From contig JAJZXP010000329.1 of NCBI GenBank assembly GCA_021806345.1, forward strand, positions 1-6,204: a stretch of DNA of 6,204 bases, read 5' to 3'. Made by a program: the position numbers and the translations under genes. Below the pieces are notes generated by a model, which was not told the origin of the DNA, searched no databases, and saw nothing but the letters and a program-made list of their open reading frames with translations. Positions 1-5,207 of this stretch are shown piece after piece; the first letter of the stretch is position 1; the number at the start of each line of letters is the position of its first letter. This DNA is from Thermoplasmata archaeon (GTDB lineage Archaea > Thermoplasmatota > Thermoplasmata > Thermoplasmatales > Thermoplasmataceae).

Positions 1-1
1 C

Positions 2-346
2 ACGAATAGTTACCCGCCATATCAGGCATATGATTACTTTGAGTTTGACGGCATAATTACTTTGCCGGACGGTGGTAGCGGCACTATTAAGATTGATGTT
101 GGATACAACTACGCAGGTATTTCCTACTCCACTGTCTATGGTGGCGGAACACTCACAATTCAGCAGTATAATTCCACAACAGTGCAAATCACGGTTCAGG
201 GGAATCCCGCAGGTCAATGGAATGTTATAGTTGATTCAAATCAATTCACCGCCCCGTCTTCACAGGAGGCTTTCGTTGTGGGTTTTTGGGCCGATTCTGG
301 CACCAATAGTACTTCGTCCGATATTACAACAATGGAGAGTTGCTGA
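2..346 (+). CDS. C-terminal part of a secreted or cell-surface beta-rich protein (5' end outside window)
   Basis: The reading frame is open from base 2 to a TGA at 344-346, giving 114 residues, and has no start inside the window that needs to be chosen. The protein is rich in Gly, Ser, Thr, Asn, Tyr and Val, with alternating polar and hydrophobic residues (for example GTLTIQQYNSTTVQITVQG), as in extracellular beta-sandwich domains. It has few charged residues, several possible N-glycosylation sites (NST) and no membrane segment near its C-terminus. I do not recognise the family. It ends in a TGATG overlap with the membrane-protein gene that follows, so the two are probably co-transcribed and may act together at the cell surface; that pairing is inference. 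The real protein is longer upstream. Confidence 0.75.
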   Translation, partial: TNSYPPYQAYDYFEFDGIITLPDGGSGTIKIDVGYNYAGISYSTVYGGGTLTIQQYNSTTVQITVQGNPAGQWNVIVDSNQFTAPSSQEAFVVGFWADSGTNSTSSDITTMESC

Positions 347-855
347 TGGATATTGAAAATACTGAGCCAAAAAATGGGCAAGATTCGAGATCAAGATGGT
401 GGTTACAGAGAGATGATAGAATCTCCATTGCTATTTTATTCCTGTTTATTAGCTTCATATTTGATGTGGCACTAAATTACGTCAGTCGCATCAATGTACT
501 GTCTCAATTTGCTTTGTTTGAAGGAAATTCTTCATATCTTTTCTTCCCAAGCTTAATAGCTTATACAACTATCCAAATTACCACGTTCTTTTCTTTCTAT
601 CTTGTTACCTTTGCCATGGGCAGCATGAAATCCTGGATTATTCCGACATCTTTCATTGTGGTTGGCTCAATTCTCGGGAATATAGTTGGACAAGTTTACT
701 TTTCTGTCGTAATTTTTCCCAGCGCAGTGGGAGGGCTCGCAACCAACATTGTTTTTGGTTCCTGGCTATGGTTGTCCTTGGTAGCTGTTGGAGGTTCTAT
801 GGCCGGAGATAGACACAGAATGGTAAAGAGTACAAGATCTCGCATTCAAATTTGA
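346..855 (+). CDS. Hypothetical membrane protein with four predicted helices
   Basis: This encodes 169 residues with about four hydrophobic segments, near residues 26-46, 63-91, 97-124 and 131-152. A charged N-terminal tail of about 25 residues and a basic C-terminal tail (DRHRMVKSTRSR) probably both lie in the cytoplasm. The ATG at 346 is chosen over an in-frame TTG at 340 because GGAG at 334-337 is well spaced for it and the ATG shares bases with the upstream stop codon (TGATG). Helices 3 and 4 are rich in small residues (GSILGNIVG, GGLATNIVFG), which suits tight helix packing. I do not recognise the family and see no catalytic motif. The overlap implies translational coupling to the surface-protein gene before it. 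No clear terminator follows, apart from a weak hairpin and T-run near 866-887. Confidence 0.8.
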   Translation: MDIENTEPKNGQDSRSRWWLQRDDRISIAILFLFISFIFDVALNYVSRINVLSQFALFEGNSSYLFFPSLIAYTTIQITTFFSFYLVTFAMGSMKSWIIPTSFIVVGSILGNIVGQVYFSVVIFPSAVGGLATNIVFGSWLWLSLVAVGGSMAGDRHRMVKSTRSRIQI

Positions 856-890
856 CCTATTTTCTGCGCTTTCGAAAGGACGCTTTTCCC

Positions 891-914
891 GAATTTCATT
901 TCGTCATGAAATTC
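891..914. repeat. Perfect 9-bp inverted repeat (possible hairpin)
   Basis: GAATTTCAT at 891-899 and ATGAAATTC at 906-914 are exact reverse complements separated by the 6 bases TTCGTC. The left arm recurs at 1026-1034, where 12 of 13 bases match the stretch 891-903. It lies 36 bases after the membrane-protein stop, so it could be a 3' RNA structure, a protein-binding site or a scar. Confidence 0.6.
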
Positions 915-959
915 TTATCTGGAGTGAAGAAAGAGTGTGTCAAGGAATCAAAACATTTA

Positions 960-976
960 GCAGGAGAAAGTCCTGC
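960..976. repeat. Perfect 6-bp inverted repeat with 5-base loop
   Basis: GCAGGA (960-965) and TCCTGC (971-976) pair perfectly around the loop GAAAG. The stem is relatively GC-rich for this gap. There is no T-run directly after it, so it is not an obvious terminator; role unknown. Confidence 0.5.
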
Positions 977-1153
977 ACAGTAATTGCTTGTAAGACTTAT
1001 TAAAAAAGTCAATATTGAGCGAAATGAATTTCATTGCGAATGGAATAATACAGTTTTACCTCGTAATCAAAAGTTGGTATAACTATTTCGTTCCAAACTC
1101 TATCAAGTACTAAGAATATAGCAAAGGTACTCTATCCATTGTTTTTCAGTTTG

Positions 1154-1189
1154 ATCAATGGTGCGAGATTGTCTGGTAAATGCATTGAT
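1154..1189. promoter_or_regulatory. Possible operator upstream of the AbiE-like operon
   Basis: ATCAATG (1154-1160) is the exact reverse complement of CATTGAT (1183-1189), 22 bases apart, and the left half overlaps the palindrome TTGATCAA (1151-1158). The pair lies just upstream of the promoter of the toxin-antitoxin operon. Bacterial AbiEi antitoxins are known to repress their own operon by binding inverted repeats in its promoter, so a similar role is a reasonable inference, but binding is not shown by the sequence. Confidence 0.4.
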
Positions 1190-1191
1190 GA

Positions 1192-1214
1192 GCGGAAGTT
1201 ATAATATAATATAA
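1192..1214 (+). promoter_or_regulatory. Archaeal BRE/TATA promoter of the AbiE-like operon
   Basis: A purine-rich BRE-like GCGGAAG (1192-1198) is followed by an AT-only stretch TTATAATATAATATAA (1199-1214), placing a TATA box centred about 26 bases before the ATG at 1230. No Shine-Dalgarno site lies between it and the ATG, so the transcript is probably leaderless and starts at or next to that ATG. Confidence 0.7.
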
Positions 1215-1229
1215 CAATTACTTATCAAA

Positions 1230-1871
1230 ATGCAACCAATTGGATCGTTTATTAGTGGGCAAAGACTTCAACTGGCTGAACTTCAGGATTATGTTGTTGA
1301 TATTATTTATGATAGCTTCCAACCAGATGCACTTCTATACGGCGGGACCGCTATCTGGAGGTGCTTCAACGGAATGAGATTCTCGGAAGATATTGATATT
1401 TATATGAATGACGCCCCTTTCAAAGACTTTCTTTCGAGGTTGGGTAAATATGGTCTGAGGCTCCTCTGGCAAGACCCTGAATTTCCAACCAGAGTTCGAA
1501 TAGCCAATAATGAAACTGATATGCTGTTGGAATCTAAGCCGGGGTATGCAGAGAACGAGATACGGACTTATTTCAGAATTGATGGCACTACGAAAACAAT
1601 TAGTGTACTAAGCCCCACGGAATTAATGATCAGAAAGATGGAAGCATATGAGGGTAGAAGGTTTGTTCGCGATATCTACGATCTTTATGTCCTGACTAAC
1701 TGGCTAGACAGGTCAGATTACGTTGTTACATCGAGGTTCTCACAATTCCTGCATGAAATTCATAAACCAATTGATGAACATATCCTGAGTTCACTGCTAT
1801 ATGCTGGCAGGAAGGACCTGGATTTTGCTCTAATGACCGATTACATCCGGAGGTGGCTCAATGAAGTATGA
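1230..1871 (+). CDS. AbiEii-like nucleotidyltransferase toxin of a type IV toxin-antitoxin pair
   Basis: The 213-residue protein has the marks of the AbiEii/DUF1814 nucleotidyltransferase family: GGTA at residues 38-41, then RFSEDID at 50-56 with likely metal-binding Asp54 and Asp56, and downstream the family pattern SPTELMIRKMEAYEGRR (about 128-144) and RDIYDL (147-152). All expected key residues are present, so it is probably active. Members of this family transfer nucleotides to cellular targets, with tRNA shown for some, and stop growth unless neutralised; the target here is unknown. The ATG at 1230 fits a leaderless start about 26 bases after a TATA box. The gene overlaps the following AbiEi-like antitoxin by 11 bases. 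In the best-studied bacterial abiE loci the antitoxin comes first, so the order here is reversed. A role in defence against viruses is inferred from the family. Confidence 0.88.
   Translation: MQPIGSFISGQRLQLAELQDYVVDIIYDSFQPDALLYGGTAIWRCFNGMRFSEDIDIYMNDAPFKDFLSRLGKYGLRLLWQDPEFPTRVRIANNETDMLLESKPGYAENEIRTYFRIDGTTKTISVLSPTELMIRKMEAYEGRRFVRDIYDLYVLTNWLDRSDYVVTSRFSQFLHEIHKPIDEHILSSLLYAGRKDLDFALMTDYIRRWLNEV
1849..1855 (+). promoter_or_regulatory. Strong Shine-Dalgarno site for the AbiEi-like gene
   Basis: GGAGGTG lies inside the 3' end of the toxin gene, five bases before the ATG at 1861. It fixes that start and contrasts with the leaderless first gene. A strong site for the antitoxin would help it be made in excess of the toxin. 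Confidence 0.8.
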
Positions 1872-2421
1872 AAATGCTTTTGTTGAGTTCTTCTCAAAAC
1901 AGGATATATTTACCACAGGAGACGCGAGGAGGTTTCTTTCCAGACTCGGTGCAGGCGAGCCTTATATAAGGGTGATGCTTCACAATCTGACACAATCCGG
2001 AACGATACACAGGGTAGGGAAGGGATCATACACCTTCAAAAGAAATGAATCGATAATAGGATTCGGGTTCAGACCCTTCTACTACGGACTGCAGTACGCA
2101 CTCACAATAAGGAAACTCTGGACACAGCAGTCTGTCCCGGTAATCATAACGAAGAGTAAAGCGAATCCGGGTATCAGAGACGTAATGGGAATCAGAGTTC
2201 TTCTTCGAAGGATAAATGAAAATGGATTCTTCGGGTTTGAGTACCTCAATTACGGAGGAATATTTGTTCCGGTCTCTGACCTCGAAAAGACCTTTCTCGA
2301 TTTCATATATTATGGGGTGTATCTCGACCTGGATACCATGAAAGAGCTCAGAAACAAATTGAACGGTTCAAAGCTTAGAGACTATTCCAAAAGACTTTTT
2401 GGAAAATATTACGGCATATAG
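1861..2421 (+). CDS. AbiEi-like winged-helix antitoxin
   Basis: The protein has 186 residues. About residues 1-60 form a winged helix-turn-helix typical of AbiEi antitoxins: a helix with FTTGDARRFL, a recognition-helix region EPYIRVMLHNLTQSG, and a wing ending IHRVGKGSYTF. The rest resembles the AbiEi C-terminal domain, with the hydrophobic segment FGFRPFYYGLQYAL, a strand VPVIIT and the late VSDLEKTFLDFIYYG, a position where related proteins carry a conserved pattern of the same kind. In this family the antitoxin counters the nucleotidyltransferase without stable complex formation (type IV) and represses the operon. The start is set by GGAGGTG at 1849-1855. It overlaps the toxin gene by 11 bases, so the two are translationally coupled. 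Family assignment rests on the winged helix plus the partner gene; the C-terminal half is divergent. Confidence 0.82.
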   Translation: MKYENAFVEFFSKQDIFTTGDARRFLSRLGAGEPYIRVMLHNLTQSGTIHRVGKGSYTFKRNESIIGFGFRPFYYGLQYALTIRKLWTQQSVPVIITKSKANPGIRDVMGIRVLLRRINENGFFGFEYLNYGGIFVPVSDLEKTFLDFIYYGVYLDLDTMKELRNKLNGSKLRDYSKRLFGKYYGI

Positions 2422-2475
2422 TCTTCCATCCTTGAAAAAAGTAGTTGTTCTCAGAGTTGGAGTTTACAGCTACCT

Positions 2476-2634
2476 TCATCCGATATTCTTCCTTTCTGGA
2501 ACCCATTGCCGTAACTTACGCTTAACATTGATGTATTTGTGGAGAAATTCAAAGACCTGCCAGGATTGTTCTTTCGTGAAATATTTTTCAAGTGATCTTA
2601 CTCCATTCAGTAAATTATCCCTTGGAAAGCTCAT
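2476..2634 (-). CDS. Possible small protein (52 residues) or gene remnant
   Basis: On the minus strand an ATG at 2634-2632 opens a frame that ends at TGA 2478-2476. The product begins MSFPRDNLLNG and continues with charged, amphipathic, aromatic stretches (EKYFTKEQSWQVFEFLHKYI) and a basic tail with two Trp. The composition is that of a small folded basic protein, better than any plus-strand frame over the same bases. No TATA box or Shine-Dalgarno site is evident, and I do not recognise the family. It lies convergent to the AbiE operon. It may be a real small gene, or the remains of a larger gene whose other parts are lost. Confidence 0.3.
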   Translation of the reverse strand: MSFPRDNLLNGVRSLEKYFTKEQSWQVFEFLHKYINVKRKLRQWVPERKNIG

Positions 2635-2648
2635 TTTAAGACTTAAAA
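2634..2648. repeat. 15-base perfect palindrome TTTTAAG-A-CTTAAAA
   Basis: Seven-base arms at 2634-2640 and 2642-2648 flank a single A. It sits right at the start of the minus-strand small frame (ATG at 2634). It could be an operator for that frame; being AT-rich, chance is also possible. Confidence 0.45.
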
Positions 2649-2824
2649 AGAGTGACGTGTATTTCAGCAGGATTCAATTTTTTACATAGGGGAGAAAAGC
2701 CAGATTTAGAGAAAATCATTAAAAACACACGATATTATTGTTCTCTGCACCGCAGCGTTTTAGATATTATTTCAAACAATAATGAAAGAGAGATTTATGT
2801 TTCTGTAATTCATAGTATATCTCG

Positions 2825-2838
2825 TTATATTTATATTA
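2825..2838 (+). promoter_or_regulatory. TATA promoter of the VapB-like gene
   Basis: TTATATTTATATTA lies 20-33 bases before the ATG at 2858, the spacing expected for a leaderless archaeal message. No Shine-Dalgarno site precedes that ATG. This argues for 2858 as the start rather than the in-frame GTG at 2840, which would lie between the TATA box and the likely transcription start. Confidence 0.65.
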
Positions 2839-2857
2839 TGTGACGGTATTAAATTTC

Positions 2858-3106
2858 ATGGAGATCATAACAGCCAGAATTGACTGGGAAACAAAAGAAA
2901 AAATGAAAAAATTACCTCATATTAACTGGAGCAATGTCATAAGGGAAGCAGTCATTAAAAAGATACAGGAAGAAGAGGCAAAGGAGCAGATAATCGACAG
3001 AAATGTATTACAGGAGGGGTTAGTTATTGCATCAATGGTGCGGAAATCCAACAAATGGTGGAATTCAACAGAGGAAATAAGAAAATGGAGAAAACAAATA
3101 ACATAG
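2858..3106 (+). CDS. VapB-like ribbon-helix-helix antitoxin (now without a working toxin partner)
   Basis: The 82-residue protein begins with a short strand (MEIITARID), then two helices (WETKEKMKKLP and NWSNVIREAVIKKIQEEE), the pattern of an archaeal VapB ribbon-helix-helix DNA-binding dimer. The C-terminal half, with many charged residues and a WW pair (KSNKWWNSTEEIRKWRK), fits the toxin-wrapping region of such antitoxins. Its start is chosen from the TATA box at 2825-2838. A toxin start codon lies inside its 3' end (3085), the usual antitoxin-toxin overlap. The family normally neutralises a PIN-domain ribonuclease and represses the operon; here the toxin is cut short, so the protein may be an orphan that could still bind DNA or related toxins. 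Confidence 0.78.
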   Translation: MEIITARIDWETKEKMKKLPHINWSNVIREAVIKKIQEEEAKEQIIDRNVLQEGLVIASMVRKSNKWWNSTEEIRKWRKQIT

Positions 3107-3147
3107 TTATTAACACCTTTGTTGTTCTGACATCCTCCCACCCCTGA
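3085..3147 (+). pseudogene. VapC-like PIN-domain toxin, truncated after about 15 codons
   Basis: An ATG at 3085, with GAGG at 3071-3074 as a likely ribosome-binding site, overlaps the VapB-like gene by 22 bases. It reads MEKTNNIVINTFVVL, which matches the N-terminal strand of VapC toxins (pattern IVIDTSVL), then runs into unrelated codons and a TGA at 3145-3147. Two changes hit the family signature: the first catalytic Asp is Asn (AAC), and the next conserved Ser/Thr is Phe. The rest of the PIN domain is missing from the window and is replaced by insertion-sequence debris. The toxin is therefore dead twice over. Identification rests on 15 residues plus the position after a VapB-like gene. Confidence 0.6.
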
Positions 3148-3580
3148 AGCCTTAACTCGGAACCTTTTTAGAGAACAGTTCCGGTTTTAAATCCAGTATT
3201 TCCGCCACTATTACCCGGTCGCCAATATCATCAATATATATCTTTGATAGCTGGAGAAGGGCATTCTTCACGCTTATCCTGTTGTTGATCTTCCTGTCCT
3301 TCATGAGCTTTAATATTCTGCAGTGGGCGATTAGCGAAATGAATGAAACAAATACTTATCCTCGCAGCGTGTTGTCATTCCTGATATACGGAGTATCAAC
3401 CTGAAGAAGATTCTTGAACACGTCGAATGCCTCCTCCACATCGTTCCTGGACTTATACAGCTCAAATACCGTCTCCGGCCTTTCCCTTGTGTTTGTCGGT
3501 ATGGTCATTTTCCTGCATCCTTAACAGGTTAGTGTTATGACGCTGAACCTGTTGTTTTTGCTGTTCTTTACAGTCTCCTC
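3131..3580 (-). mobile_element. Remnant of an IS4-type insertion sequence
   Basis: About 450 bases lie between the break in the VapC-like gene and the stop of the ATPase gene, and they encode only the C-terminal part of a transposase on the minus strand. The end nearest VapC (about 3131-3150, CATCCTCCCACCCCTGAAGC) is probably the outer end of the element, because the transposase stop is at 3152 and VapC similarity ends just before. The other end is missing, so no inverted-repeat pair or target duplication can be checked; exact limits are uncertain. Confidence 0.6.
3152..3580 (-). pseudogene. Decayed IS4-family transposase, C-terminal fragment
   Basis: Reading the minus strand in one frame from 3580 to the TAA at 3154-3152 gives recognisable DDE transposase sequence broken by two stops. 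The first part has NRFSVIT; a TAA follows at 3523-3521; then NTRERPETVFELY and YKSRNDVEEAFDVFK (3457-3413), which matches the Y-(2)-R-(3)-E-(6)-K signature of IS4-family enzymes and contains the catalytic Glu. A second TAA at 3358-3356 replaces what was probably a Tyr codon (RG-stop-VFVSFISL), and the frame then continues through typical C-terminal helices to FSKKVPS. About 13 codons around the first stop do not look like the family. The N-terminal half with the two catalytic Asp residues is absent, so it cannot be active. Confidence 0.75.
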
Positions 3581-4933
3581 TTACAGTTCATTCAGACTAA
3601 TCAGTGTCACCGATTCATCTGAAAAGGAGAAGCCTGACTTTGAGTAGATAATGAATCTCTCCTGCCTGATTTCGTTCGCCCATCGGAATTCAGAACTCTT
3701 TCTTATCAGATCGTTGAGTACCTCTCTACCCAGAGGCTTTTCAGTCCACTTTGCTTCCATGAAATATACAGTATTATCGGATTCATCAATGGCTACACCA
3801 TCAATCTCAAGTTCTTTATACCACCATCTACCTATTTGGGTGAAGCTATGGTCTTTGCCAAATTTAAGAAGCATATGCTGAAGTGTAATGTCCTCAAACT
3901 TTCTGGATACGTACATGTCAAGTTCCTTCTTTACAATACGGGATACAGGTTCTGGGCCACCAATCTCAAGAGCGTCCCTGTAGGGCCTGACAAACATATA
4001 CCAGAAACTAAGAAAATTATCGGACAGATGGTATCTCCCTTCTCCCCTTTTCCGTTCCCTGCCAACTGGATATTGCTTCGCAACAAGATCCATTCCTTCT
4101 GAAAGATTGACGAGGTACTTGTTCAGATCGCTGGATGAGATTCCAACACGATTACCAATTGAAGAATATGTAGTTGATCCCTGGGCTATTGCCGAAAGAA
4201 TATCCATATAGCGCAAAGGTTCTCTTGTCTCCTCCGCCAGAAGGAATTTGGGTTCCTCATACAGCCTTGAATTTTTCGAAAGGATCTGCGTTTCTATGTT
4301 CTCAAGTACGGTCTTTCCACTGTCAATCACCATGAGATATGAAGGAGTTCCCCCAAACACCGAGTAAAGAGAGACTCTATCCTGAACCTCTCTGTCAGAA
4401 AAAAATGGTAGTGCTTCGAAATATGTCAGGGGCTTAAGGTGAATTTGTCCGGATCTCCTGCCGTATATGGGAGAATCATGGGACAAAGCCATTTTTTCAA
4501 TTAACCCTACTGAGGAACCCAGGAGTATCAGCGTTATAGGTACTCCTTCCGAAATGCTATCCCACCATCCCTGGAGCCCCATTATGAATTCACTGTCAAT
4601 GTCTGTTAATCTTTGAAATTCATCTAAAGCAACTATTACTTTCCTTGTTCTTGCAATGTGCTGAATTAAGCCGAAAAAGTCATCCAGCGTTTGAAGCTTG
4701 GGAACGAGATCCACAAATCCAGAATTATGTGCCTGTTCAGCGAATCCATTAAGAAAATTACTAAGGGAAAGGGTATCAACCATATGATAAATTCCCCCCA
4801 CTTTATTGATAAATTGTTTTATCAACTCAGTTTTCCCTATCCTTCTTCTTCCGTAAATTATCAGCAATTTTTTCTTATTTTCTTGAAAGGAAGAATTAAG
4901 GAAATTCAACTCATTTTCTCTATTTAGGAACAT
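3581..4933 (-). CDS. Archaeal AAA ATPase with C-terminal DUF234 (nuclease-like) domain
   Basis: The 450-residue protein has an N-terminal ATPase: Walker A GRRRIGKT (28-35), Walker B VIVALDE (99-105), a sensor-like LLGSS (137-141), the family motif YGRR (157-160) and FGGTPSYL. A winged-helix region follows (YSSIGNRVGISSSDLNKYL), then the DUF234 domain with LSDNFLSFWYMFV and a PD-(D/E)xK-like core: EID (376-378) and EAK (393-395). Length and order fit the archaeal ATPase family PF01637 plus PF03008. The function of this family is not settled; the intact nuclease-like residues suggest nucleic-acid cleavage. The start at 4933 is preferred over 5017 because the longer form would translate the promoter repeats, and MFLNRENEL is the usual N-terminus. 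The last codons (VTLISLNEL) look natural, although transposase debris abuts the stop. Confidence 0.88.
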   Translation of the reverse strand: MFLNRENELNFLNSSFQENKKKLLIIYGRRRIGKTELIKQFINKVGGIYHMVDTLSLSNFLNGFAEQAHNSGFVDLVPKLQTLDDFFGLIQHIARTRKVIVALDEFQRLTDIDSEFIMGLQGWWDSISEGVPITLILLGSSVGLIEKMALSHDSPIYGRRSGQIHLKPLTYFEALPFFSDREVQDRVSLYSVFGGTPSYLMVIDSGKTVLENIETQILSKNSRLYEEPKFLLAEETREPLRYMDILSAIAQGSTTYSSIGNRVGISSSDLNKYLVNLSEGMDLVAKQYPVGRERKRGEGRYHLSDNFLSFWYMFVRPYRDALEIGGPEPVSRIVKKELDMYVSRKFEDITLQHMLLKFGKDHSFTQIGRWWYKELEIDGVAIDESDNTVYFMEAKWTEKPLGREVLNDLIRKSSEFRWANEIRQERFIIYSKSGFSFSDESVTLISLNEL

Positions 4934-4969
4934 AATCCTGTAAATTATAATCCTGTGGAATATAATCCT
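4928..4969 (-). promoter_or_regulatory. ATPase promoter built from three 15-bp tandem repeats
   Basis: Read on the minus strand, AGGATTATATTCCAC, AGGATTATAATTTAC and AGGATTATGTTCC follow each other at an exact 15-base spacing (plus-strand TAATCCT at 4933-4939, 4948-4954 and 4963-4969). The third copy contains the ATG at 4933. The first copy supplies ATTATATT at plus 4959-4966, that is 26-33 bases before the ATG, a good TATA position for a leaderless message. If translated from an upstream ATG the repeats would read as RII-type pentapeptides, an artefact of the DNA repeat. Confidence 0.6.
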
Positions 4970-5017
4970 ATCGATTGTCATTTTCTTTCGATAAAACTTC
5001 AAAAAGAAACTACCCAT

Positions 5018-5207
5018 AAGAAGTAAAACCTCAAGAATTGTGGATACGCCCGTTACCTTTCCTGACGGTTTTCCTTATCCTGAAGGCGCCAGGCTCCTCA
5101 ATGGCGATGGCGGAAGAGGTGCATCTGGCTTCAGACATGTTAAAAGGAGACCAGATGAATGCACTTATTAGCCGATTAAAAAATGATATAAATTTTGCAG
5201 AATCAGA
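5018..5207. other. Unassigned sequence, open in frames on both strands
   Basis: No gene can be assigned. On the plus strand a frame from ATG 5101 reads MAMAEEVHLASDMLKGDQ and remains helix-like to about 5215, after which it becomes the antisense of a better minus-strand fragment. On the minus strand a frame is open over 5207-5031 and includes a 35-codon piece from ATG 5138 ending in a basic stretch (FRIRKTVRKGNGRIHNS). The more GC-rich part, about 5040-5110, differs from its surroundings. This looks like debris of one or two former genes. Confidence 0.4.

Larger units (their letters stand above)
856..1229. other. 374-base gap: inverted repeats and promoter, no convincing gene
   Basis: No substantial gene is visible. 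The gap holds a 10-base palindrome CTTTCGAAAG (869-878) followed by TTTT at 884-887, a hairpin at 891-914, another at 960-976, a 13-base palindrome AATGAA-T-TTCATT (1023-1035), and the AbiE promoter at its end. Two tiny plus-strand reading frames (906-983, 25 codons, starting MKFLSGVKKE; and 1024-1113, 29 codons) are in plausible amino-acid composition but have no promoter or ribosome-binding site that I can support; they could be gene debris. Confidence 0.6.
2422..2857. other. 436-base gap, mostly unassigned, with a promoter at its end
   Basis: Plus-strand frames here (for example 2399-2689 and a GTG-started frame 2652-2843) have poor composition or no initiation signal and run into the next promoter, so I do not call them. 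The gap does contain a more protein-like small minus-strand frame (2476-2634), a 15-base palindrome at that frame's start and the TATA box of the VapB-like gene. No terminator with a clear T-run is seen after the AbiE operon. Confidence 0.55.

Noticed and set aside
866..887. Hairpin and TTTT as an intrinsic terminator after the membrane-protein gene
   Set aside because: The stem is imperfect outside CTTTCGAAAG and the T-run is only four bases; too weak to annotate as a terminator.
2399..2689. Plus-strand frame of 96 codons overlapping the end of the AbiEi-like gene
   Set aside because: Its composition is poor (many Cys, Ser, Leu runs with no domain), it begins inside the preceding gene, and the minus strand over the same bases reads more like protein.
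2652..2843. GTG-started plus-strand frame of 63 codons
   Set aside because: No promoter or ribosome-binding site, no recognised motif, and its end is the TATA region of the VapB-like gene; gene debris is possible but cannot be supported.
2840..2857. Upstream GTG start for the VapB-like protein, adding six residues
   Set aside because: The GTG is only a few bases after the TATA box, so it would probably lie before the transcription start; the ATG at 2858 fits a leaderless start and the usual VapB N-terminus.
2917..3141. Minus-strand frame of 74 codons
   Set aside because: It is antisense to the VapB-like gene, rich in Cys and Ser with no domain.
3131..3150. Terminal CATCCTCCCACCCCTGAAGC considered as an IS200/IS605-type end
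   Set aside because: It faintly recalls the stem-loop ends of such elements, but the complementary half of the hairpin is absent and the adjacent coding sequence is IS4-type.
4934..5017. 28-residue N-terminal extension of the minus-strand ATPase
   Set aside because: It would translate three 15-bp promoter repeats into a pentapeptide repeat, and family members start close to the FLNRENEL motif.
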